From: Methanocorpusculum sp.
GTDB lineage: Archaea > Halobacteriota > Methanomicrobia > Methanomicrobiales > Methanocorpusculaceae
Reading direction: 5' to 3'
NCBI GenBank assembly: GCA_030539595.1
Contig: JAUNXW010000047.1
Location: 1 to 10,843 of the forward strand
DNA length: 10,843 nt
Shown here: one piece after another, positions 6,779-10,843 of the stretch
Position numbering within the stretch: the stretch's first letter is position 1
Layout: the number at the start of each line of letters is the position of its first letter
The notes under the pieces: generated by a model
The model's database searches: none
What the model saw: only the letters and a program-made list of their open reading frames with translations
Told to the model about the DNA's origin: nothing
Program-made: the position numbers and the translations under genes

Positions 6779-6855
6779 TTTTTTTTTAAACAGAATTGAT
6801 TTATTTTCGGGAATTCTAAACTCACACTTTAGAATTCACGAAAATAAAAAAAAAA
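6779..6855. terminator. Convergent termination region with a long inverted repeat
   Basis: Between the aquaporin gene and the opposing zinc-finger gene, 6800-6809 pairs with 6839-6848 (10 bp), there is one G-A mismatch, and 6811-6820 pairs with 6828-6837 (10 bp) around a 7-base loop. The T-run for + transcripts (6779-6787) comes before the hairpin, directly after the aquaporin stop. On the other strand the A-run (6846-6855) gives a U-run directly after the zinc-finger stop, again before the hairpin. Each U-tract is thus a plausible stop for its own gene, while the hairpin lies beyond both. Confidence 0.7.
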
Positions 6856-6856
6856 G

Positions 6857-7465
6857 TTATGACCTTTCGCCGTAGATTCTTTTTATCTCATAAGCCTTTG
6901 CTGACTTGTCTTTTCTTGTGATAACATTGCCTTTTCGTAACTTAATTTTTGTCACGCGGAACATTTTTCCGCCTATTGTTGTTAAATGGTCAACCGTAAA
7001 CTCTCTGTCTCCTTCGACCTGCTCATAAAGCGGTAAAGTCGTCGCTCCCTTATTTACCGAAGCCCTGAGAATCACAATATCTACAAGGCGTGTCCAGAGC
7101 ACATCGATTTTTTCTGCGGGAAGTTTACTGCGTCTTGCGTCGCCGGACTCAATTGACGTGACCTCAACGCTGAATGTATCGTCTCCGACTTCTGCTGCTA
7201 GATAATCTCCAACAGCTACAATATCTCCTTCAACCAAATCAATAGTTCCGTTGCGCGACTCATCTCCATAGCTTAAAACAGCTTTAACCGTTATCACCTT
7301 AGGCTCTTTCAAAGTCACGCTCATAACATGCCCGCAAAGAGAACATTTCACAACAGCCTTCGGCGGCTCTTTCAAAATCTCAAAATCCGTTTCCTCACCG
7401 CAAACAGGACAGTCGAGAATTATCATATCCTCGTTTGTATCTTCATTCATATCTTCTATATCCAT
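6857..7465 (-). CDS. HVO_0476-family zinc-finger protein
   Basis: A 202-residue archaeal protein with one N-terminal zinc ribbon, C19-X2-C22 and C41-X2-C44 (CPVCGEE and CSLCGHV), followed by a beta-rich domain. The later part (about 95-195) alternates short charged strands and ends in a basic segment rich in Lys and Arg (RVTKIKLRKGNVITRKDK), suggestive of nucleic-acid binding. I recognise the layout as the HVO_0476 family, widely conserved in Euryarchaeota without a proven role. Other in-frame ATGs occur at codons 6 and 14, and the acidic first 14 residues are less certain than the rest. The chosen start is about 30 bases from a TATA-like block, fitting a near-leaderless message. It diverges from the 292-codon orphan gene across only 63 bases. 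Confidence 0.8.
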   Translation of the reverse strand: MDIEDMNEDTNEDMIILDCPVCGEETDFEILKEPPKAVVKCSLCGHVMSVTLKEPKVITVKAVLSYGDESRNGTIDLVEGDIVAVGDYLAAEVGDDTFSVEVTSIESGDARRSKLPAEKIDVLWTRLVDIVILRASVNKGATTLPLYEQVEGDREFTVDHLTTIGGKMFRVTKIKLRKGNVITRKDKSAKAYEIKRIYGERS

Positions 7466-7490
7466 GCTTAAATGTTGTAACTATTAGATG

Positions 7491-7500
7491 AATAAATAAT
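7491..7500. promoter_or_regulatory. Shared TATA-like block between divergent genes
   Basis: AATAATAAT-type sequence (AATAAATAAT) sits 30 bases from the start codon of the zinc-finger gene on the minus strand and 34 bases from the + start at 7529. Because it is almost pure A+T it could serve either direction. A second block, AATAATAAT at 7512-7520, is too close to 7529 to drive that gene alone. Confidence 0.4.
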
Positions 7501-7528
7501 GCGTCAGAACCAATAATAATTCTGCGTT

Positions 7529-8407
7529 ATGAAAGTTGAGGATTTGTTTCGTGTTGATGAGCGCCTGAGAAACGGTCTTAAGAAATATTATCTTGTTTGT
7601 GAACTCTTCAGCAGTTCAAAAAAGTTCGCTGTCTCACATCTGATTAAAACAGGAACAAAGCCTACAAAATCCGAGATAATCAGGTCTGCCGGACTATTCG
7701 GTTTCGACCTCGAAACAAATACAATAGATAAAGCCGCTAAATATTCTTCCGAGATTTTTAATTTTGATAAATTTGCATCGGACGATGATTTTTATGAAAT
7801 AGAGAAATACAAATACCTCACCAGACTTTTTTTCAAAATGACGAATGAACCGCCGCGCGAAAAAATCATTTCAAAGTTTCATGGAATTACGTTTTCGGAA
7901 AACGAAATCTCAAAAATGTTTGAGAGCGGAAAAATACCCGACGGAAAATTTCTGCCTGAGGTAAATCTGATTCAGAATTTAAACTCCTCGCTTAACTATC
8001 CTCTTCATAAAAAAATCACCTTGCGGTCTGTTGAAAAAATCAGGGAACGGCTTTACAATAATTTTGATGTAAAAGAATTTGATTCTGGTAATCAAGCGGT
8101 TCTTGAAAATATAATTTCAGAGTTCAACAAAAAAATCTCGGAAAATTATCACCCGCTTGAGCAGTGTATTATTCTATCCGAGGCGCTTTTTGATAATTTT
8201 CAGGACAGAATACTTGCGTCGTTTATTTTATGCAGAACCGCTTTGGTCTTAGGTTATTTTGTTACTCCGGATATTTCATCGTGGGAGAATACGGTTGAAT
8301 TCATAAAATCCGAAAATGAAGTTCTGGAAAAAGCTGTTCGCAAAAAAATATCTTCTGAGTTCAAGGTTGCTTCCGGCGCACGCCAGAGACAGCTTGACTG
8401 TTTTTAA
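7529..8407 (+). CDS. Hypothetical protein, A+T-rich orphan gene
   Basis: I do not recognise this 292-residue protein. It is soluble, rich in Lys, Glu, Asn, Ser and Phe, and predicted by eye to be mostly helical. It has no signal peptide, membrane span, metal-ligand cluster or nucleotide-binding loop. Its cysteines (in VCELF, EQCIIL, LCRTAL and the last two residues CF) are scattered. The region about 205-250 is the most hydrophobic and may form the core. Base use differs from neighbours: row 7741-7800 has 15 G+C in 60 and row 8041-8100 has 22 in 60, against 28 in 60 for row 5041-5100 in the DUF2193 gene. Codons favour AAA, AAT and TTT. The start is 63 bases from a divergent gene. A fast-evolving or acquired gene is possible; no function is claimed. 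Confidence 0.7.
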   Translation: MKVEDLFRVDERLRNGLKKYYLVCELFSSSKKFAVSHLIKTGTKPTKSEIIRSAGLFGFDLETNTIDKAAKYSSEIFNFDKFASDDDFYEIEKYKYLTRLFFKMTNEPPREKIISKFHGITFSENEISKMFESGKIPDGKFLPEVNLIQNLNSSLNYPLHKKITLRSVEKIRERLYNNFDVKEFDSGNQAVLENIISEFNKKISENYHPLEQCIILSEALFDNFQDRILASFILCRTALVLGYFVTPDISSWENTVEFIKSENEVLEKAVRKKISSEFKVASGARQRQLDCF

Positions 8408-8420
8408 AATTCGGTAAAAA

Positions 8421-8804
8421 TTATTTTTTAAGTCCGTACTGAATTTCAAGTTCTGCACAGGCTTTGTTTAAATCGTCCATGAAGCATCCAACGGATTCTT
8501 TGAAGCCTGAGTATCCGTAGACTGATTTCAGTGCTGTTGAAAGTGATTCTGGTCCTTTTTCGTCAGCGATTCTTTTGAGGAAGTAGATTATCATATCGTC
8601 TCCCCCGGACTGTCTGAAAATCATTCCTTTCATCATGTTCTGATACATTGAAAAATACATTATATTGTTGTGTGCAGGGTTTCCCAATATCCCTGCAAGT
8701 TTCTGGGCTGCGGGTTCTGCTTCTATTTCCCCTCTGTGAACTAAGCGTGATACGATGTATATTTTTTCGAGTTCAGCCGGAGTCCATGAAAACACATCTG
8801 ACAT
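8421..8804 (-). CDS. Hypothetical small helical protein
   Basis: An unrecognised 127-residue protein that looks all-alpha. Amphipathic helices are likely at about 9-24 (PAELEKIYIVSRLVHRG), 28-41, 45-62 and 70-82. Methionines are frequent (SMYQNMMKGMIF). The only cysteines are C107 and C116, so metal binding is unlikely. The start is supported by a TATA-like element 30 bases upstream and by the lack of an earlier in-frame ATG in the spacer. It converges on the 292-codon gene with 13 bases between the stops, and five T on the minus strand (8416-8420) follow its stop. Its coding quality is normal: balanced codons and an ordinary composition. Function unknown. Confidence 0.72.
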   Translation of the reverse strand: MSDVFSWTPAELEKIYIVSRLVHRGEIEAEPAAQKLAGILGNPAHNNIMYFSMYQNMMKGMIFRQSGGDDMIIYFLKRIADEKGPESLSTALKSVYGYSGFKESVGCFMDDLNKACAELEIQYGLKK

Positions 8805-8829
8805 GGTTTATAGTTTCGTTCTGAATCCA

Positions 8830-8837
8830 TTTATTAA
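8830..8837 (-). promoter_or_regulatory. TATA-like element of the 127-codon gene
   Basis: On the minus strand this reads TTAATAAA, centred 30 bases before the ATG (first base 8804). The message would be leaderless or have a leader of a few bases. The rest of the 180-base spacer up to 8984 shows nothing else but the opposing promoter. Confidence 0.45.
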
Positions 8838-8954
8838 TTGTGGGTTGTGATTCCCGCAGTGTTGAGTTTGTCCTATACGAAAACTGTTCCTGTTTGTTTA
8901 CTCTTCTTGTAATTTACGGTTTACTTTTTTCCTTGACCCAAAAAACCAACCCTC

Positions 8955-8963
8955 AAATATTAT
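8955..8963 (+). promoter_or_regulatory. TATA box of the HAD hydrolase gene
   Basis: AAATATTAT is centred 26 bases before the ATG at 8985, the classical leaderless spacing. This supports that ATG over the in-frame GTG and ATG at 9018 and 9021. Confidence 0.55.
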
Positions 8964-8984
8964 CCGCTCAGAATAGATATACAA

Positions 8985-9668
8985 ATGCAGACACTCTTGT
9001 TCGCACAATTCAAAGCCGTGATGTTTGACATGGACAACACCCTGTTCGACTTCGTTTCAGCGATGCGCAAAGGCTGTGATGCTGCGATTAAAAATTTAGG
9101 TGTTGGAAGCGGAGACGAACTTTTAGGATACTATCTTCGCTGGAAATATCATTTTGAAGACCACACCAATCTTCAGGATTTTATGCTTGCCCACAACTGC
9201 TTCACGGTTGAAAAATATTTTGACGCGGTTGCGGCATTTGAAGAAGCAAAACTCAAAGACCTTACCCCATACAAAGGAATAACAGAAGTATTGTCCGAAC
9301 TGAAAAAATCAGGATACAAACTCGCAGTCGTTACAGACGCATTCAGTTACGCAGCGGAAAAAAGATTGAAATACACAGGTCTGTTTGATTATTTCGATGT
9401 ATCTGTCTGTTACGACACAACAGGATACAAAAAACCTCACACTGCTCCATTTGAATGTGCGCTCGACATGCTTGGGGTTTTACCTCATGAAGCTGTATAT
9501 GTGGGGGACTCAATAAGGCGCGATATAGAACCGTCAACAGCTCTTGGGATAACAACAATATACGCAAAATACGGAGACAAAAATTTCTTTGAAACAGCAA
9601 GCACAGAATGTCCTCCAAAAGTTCTTGAGGCAGAGTCACCTCAAGACATTCTTAAACTTCTTATGTAA
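8985..9668 (+). CDS. HAD-superfamily subfamily IA hydrolase (phosphatase)
   Basis: All four HAD motifs are present. Motif I is FDMDNTLFD with nucleophile D15 and acid-base D17. Motif II is T117 in VVTDA, motif III is K149/K150 before P151, and motif IV is GDSIRRD with D175 and D180 binding Mg2+. The roughly 75 residues between motif I and the core strand form a helical cap (about 24-95), as in subfamily IA. At 227 residues the length is typical. Such enzymes hydrolyse small phosphate esters such as phosphoglycolate, sugar phosphates or nucleotides; the cap sequence does not let me choose. It is a single gene with its own TATA box, ending flush against an opposing gene. The first ten residues precede the usual start of the fold, so a start at 9021 remains possible but less likely. 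Confidence 0.9.
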   Translation: MQTLLFAQFKAVMFDMDNTLFDFVSAMRKGCDAAIKNLGVGSGDELLGYYLRWKYHFEDHTNLQDFMLAHNCFTVEKYFDAVAAFEEAKLKDLTPYKGITEVLSELKKSGYKLAVVTDAFSYAAEKRLKYTGLFDYFDVSVCYDTTGYKKPHTAPFECALDMLGVLPHEAVYVGDSIRRDIEPSTALGITTIYAKYGDKNFFETASTECPPKVLEAESPQDILKLLM

Positions 9669-10400
9669 TTATTTTACAAGAGGGATCGTGCGGTATCCGT
9701 TATAGAATTTACAATCTTCCTTCTTACACTTTGGATTATGTTTTGAATATCTGCACTTGATAATCGTTGGAAGTTCCATCTCAACCCACATATATTTGTC
9801 AAAAAATTTCGCGGTCGTTAAAATGCTGAGGTATGTATTTCTTACGCAGCATTTGCCGAGTTCTTCATTGTTTTTGGCAACTACCGTAAGGCATTCTGTT
9901 GTGAGTTTGTTTCCTATGGCTCCGTCTTTGAACTGCATTTTAAGATACGGCATAAGAAGCGTAAGTGTTTCACCGCATGCGTAAGGTATACCGCAGCTGC
10001 CGTTTATTCTGCAAAGAGACATAGGGGATTTATCAAAAGCCTCATCAAAGATTGCTCTTCCCCTGTCCGTAAATATTTTGTCTTTGGCAATATTGCTGTA
10101 TGCTATTAAAATCGCAATGGGTGGTACCAGATAATGTGCGCATCCTTTAATCGGAAAACCCGCAGAGTTCATTATTGCAAATCCGGCTTCAATAGGGTCT
10201 CTTGTTTTCAGTTTTTTGAGGTCGGGACTTATTTTGTCAAGAAGCGCATCTATAAAGCATTTGTCGCAGATATTGTGACCTTCGGGACAGAAATAATAAG
10301 ATGAGTATTCTTTTCCGCAGACACCGCATATTCCCGAGCGAGAAGACCTTCCGTGTTCAATATCTTTTCCGCAAACAGGACAGAATAACTGCAAATGCAT
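9669..10400 (-). CDS. DUF5714-type cysteine-rich protein
   Basis: A 243-residue protein with 17 cysteines. The N-terminus is a double zinc-ribbon-like module: C7-X2-C10, C25-X2-C28, C38, and C45-X2-C48 with H42 between. The remainder (about 65-243) keeps Cys at 87, 130, 136, 142, 170, 184, 185, 216, 225 and 230, with CGIPYACGETLT (136-147) the most motif-like part. This matches my memory of DUF5714, found in methanogens and anaerobic bacteria, sometimes near methyltransferase genes; that match is from memory. So many cysteines beyond the zinc module suggest an iron-sulfur or corrinoid-related site, which is inference. Its stop codon abuts the HAD gene stop with no gap. A TATA-like block lies about 32 bases upstream of the start. 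Function unknown. Confidence 0.72.
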   Translation of the reverse strand: MHLQLFCPVCGKDIEHGRSSRSGICGVCGKEYSSYYFCPEGHNICDKCFIDALLDKISPDLKKLKTRDPIEAGFAIMNSAGFPIKGCAHYLVPPIAILIAYSNIAKDKIFTDRGRAIFDEAFDKSPMSLCRINGSCGIPYACGETLTLLMPYLKMQFKDGAIGNKLTTECLTVVAKNNEELGKCCVRNTYLSILTTAKFFDKYMWVEMELPTIIKCRYSKHNPKCKKEDCKFYNGYRTIPLVK

Positions 10401-10427
10401 TATTATTATAATATTATCTGATTACTA

Positions 10428-10437
10428 TTATAGTTTA
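10428..10437 (-). promoter_or_regulatory. TATA-like element of the DUF5714 gene
   Basis: On the minus strand this reads TAAACTATAA, centred about 32 bases before the ATG (first base 10400). The whole stretch 10401-10440 is A+T-rich, so the exact box is uncertain. Confidence 0.4.
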
Positions 10438-10445
10438 TTGAAATG

Positions 10446-10489
10446 AAGGAGGTTGTTTTTTGAGGCTGTCAAATAGCGGAAACCATTAG
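10446..10489 (+). other. Orphan Shine-Dalgarno sequence with a possible 9-codon leader peptide
   Basis: AAGGAGGT (10446-10453) is a near-perfect ribosome site with no gene behind it. A TTG at 10460, 6 bases downstream, opens nine codons (RLSNSGNH after the start) and ends at TAG 10487-10489, inside the first hairpin of the adjoining structured stretch. Either this is a leader peptide, the remnant of a lost gene, or a purine-rich coincidence. The TTG start makes translation doubtful. Confidence 0.2.
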
Positions 10490-10547
10490 GTTTCTCACCT
10501 GAGGCGAGATGCTTTAGCATCTTTAGCTGAGCAAGTCCCAGACTTGC
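10478..10547. ncRNA. Candidate structured RNA: four hairpins in tandem
   Basis: Four stem-loops follow one another almost without gaps. GAAACC (10479-10484) pairs with 10489-10494 around ATTA, and CTCACC (10494-10499) pairs with 10503-10508 with one A-C mismatch. AGATGC (10507-10512) pairs with 10517-10522 around TTTA. GCAAGTC (10531-10537) pairs exactly with 10541-10547 around CCA. Neighbouring stems share one or two bases, so 1 and 2, and 2 and 3, cannot all be complete at once. No known RNA family is recognised. It could be a free-standing RNA or the structured end of an IS200/IS605-type element, whose right ends and omega RNAs are hairpin-rich; no TnpB or TnpA gene is in view. Strand is undetermined. 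Confidence 0.35.
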
Positions 10548-10636
10548 GAATCGTTATGTGAATCCGTTGGACAAGATTTAGTCTAAGTATTCTGTTGACC
10601 ATAGAGTGCGTTTCGTTACACCACGAACATCGTACG

Positions 10637-10665
10637 AAAAAACGCGAAAAGCACGAAAACAAAAA
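10637..10665. other. Helically phased A-tracts
   Basis: A-runs occupy 10637-10642, 10647-10650, 10656-10659 and 10661-10665, and CGAAAA recurs at 10635, 10645 and 10654. The first three are spaced 9-10 bases apart, about one helical turn, which usually gives intrinsically bent DNA. The rest of 10550-10700 holds no gene that I can see. Confidence 0.4.
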
Positions 10666-10718
10666 CGTAAAGTTATTTTTAGTTTACATACTGAATTTGA
10701 CAATTGAATATATTTTAA

Positions 10719-10806
10719 TTTATAATGTTGTAAGTTCTTTTTTTATTAATGGCTAAAAATCAACATGACATCAATTTGACTTCAGCAGTACTTCACTAAT
10801 TTTTTT
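10719..10806 (+). other. Possible miniature leaderless transcription unit with a 16-codon ORF
   Basis: A TATA-like TTTATAA (10719-10725) is centred 27 bases before an ATG at 10749, the same spacing as the leaderless genes here. The ORF 10749-10799 encodes MAKNQHDINLTSAVLH and its TAA is followed at once by seven T (10800-10806), a good archaeal stop. The peptide is not recognised. It may be a true small protein, the 5' stump of a broken gene, or chance in A+T-rich DNA. Confidence 0.25.
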
Positions 10807-10843
10807 AGACTAAGTTTTGTGCTTCGCTACGATAATCTCTCCG

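Larger units (their letters stand above)
10578..10821. repeat. Degenerate repeat pair flanking the right-hand non-coding block
   Basis: TTAGTCTAAGTATTCTG (10578-10594) matches TTAGACTAAGTTTTGTG (10805-10821) at 14 of 17 positions in direct orientation. Because the core is nearly palindromic, 10571-10584 also matches the reverse complement of 10807-10820 at 12 of 14. The pair encloses about 210 bases including the phased A-tracts and the 16-codon ORF. A decayed mobile-element end is one reading. Confidence 0.3.

Noticed and set aside
7466..7528. A regulator operator in the short divergent spacer
   Set aside because: Only A+T-rich blocks usable as TATA boxes are seen; no convincing palindrome beyond them.
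8840..9028. 62-codon + strand ORF starting with GTG in the spacer before the HAD gene
   Set aside because: It overlaps the HAD start in another frame, has a GTG start without a ribosome site, and its sequence shows no family features; the HAD gene explains the overlap and has its own TATA box.
10493..10505. A 13-base near-copy (12 of 13) of the tRNA-Thr 3' end (35-47), as if the window were an integrated element between att sites
   Set aside because: A match this short is expected by chance roughly once in two windows of this size. There is no integrase gene, and the enclosed genes look like ordinary methanogen chromosome.
10446..10584. A conserved reading frame through the hairpin region (frame with EAVK, stop, then RKPLGFSPEARC...)
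   Set aside because: It is broken by stops at short intervals and has no recognised match.
10441..10600. IS200/IS605 element with TnpB and omega RNA
   Set aside because: The hairpins are suggestive but there is no TnpB or TnpA coding sequence or recognisable fragment in the window, so it is kept only as one reading of the structured stretch.
10441..10843. CRISPR array or leader in the gene-free right end
   Set aside because: No unit recurs with regular spacing; the only repeat pair is degenerate and about 230 bases apart, and no cas gene is present.

Overview
The window reads as a stretch of chromosome from a methanogenic euryarchaeon, most likely of the order Methanomicrobiales. The pointers are archaeal: a tRNA gene with no encoded CCA, TATA-box promoters placed about 25-30 bases before leaderless or near-leaderless starts, T-tract gene ends, and protein families known mainly from methanogens or other Euryarchaeota (DUF2193, DUF2180, AqpM-type aquaporin, HVO_0476-type zinc finger, DUF5714). 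The order-level placement is a judgement from overall gene flavour, not a measurement.

Left part (1-4228, all +): the 3' half of a tRNA-Thr(GGT) cut by the window edge; a two-gene unit of a PlsC-like acyltransferase fused to a zinc ribbon and a HycI-type hydrogenase maturation protease; a single leaderless DhnA/FbaB-type class I aldolase gene; and a DHA2-type 14-TM MFS exporter with its own promoter.

Centre (4229-6777, +): the best candidate for an undescribed system. A promoter with a 10-bp inverted repeat just upstream drives three tightly packed genes: a 500-residue DUF2193 protein ending in a four-cysteine cluster, a 70-residue DUF2180 double zinc-binding protein, and an aquaporin whose selectivity filter looks AqpM-like (Ile in place of the water-channel His). 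The gaps are 2 and 0 bases. The leader gene has the clearest Shine-Dalgarno site of any gene in the window.

Right part (6778-10400): mostly single genes. A convergent spacer holds a long inverted repeat, followed by an HVO_0476-family zinc-finger gene (-), an A+T-rich orphan gene of 292 codons (+), an orphan gene of 127 codons (-), a HAD phosphatase (+) and a cysteine-rich DUF5714 gene (-) whose stop codon abuts that of the HAD gene.

The last 443 bases contain no recognisable protein gene but are not featureless. They carry four hairpins in tandem (10478-10547) next to an orphan Shine-Dalgarno-like sequence, helically phased A-tracts, a degenerate repeat pair, and a miniature 16-codon transcription unit. 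This is the part I would look at for a new structured RNA or the end of a mobile element. Five proteins in the window carry cysteine sets that look metal-binding, but there is no sign that they form one pathway.
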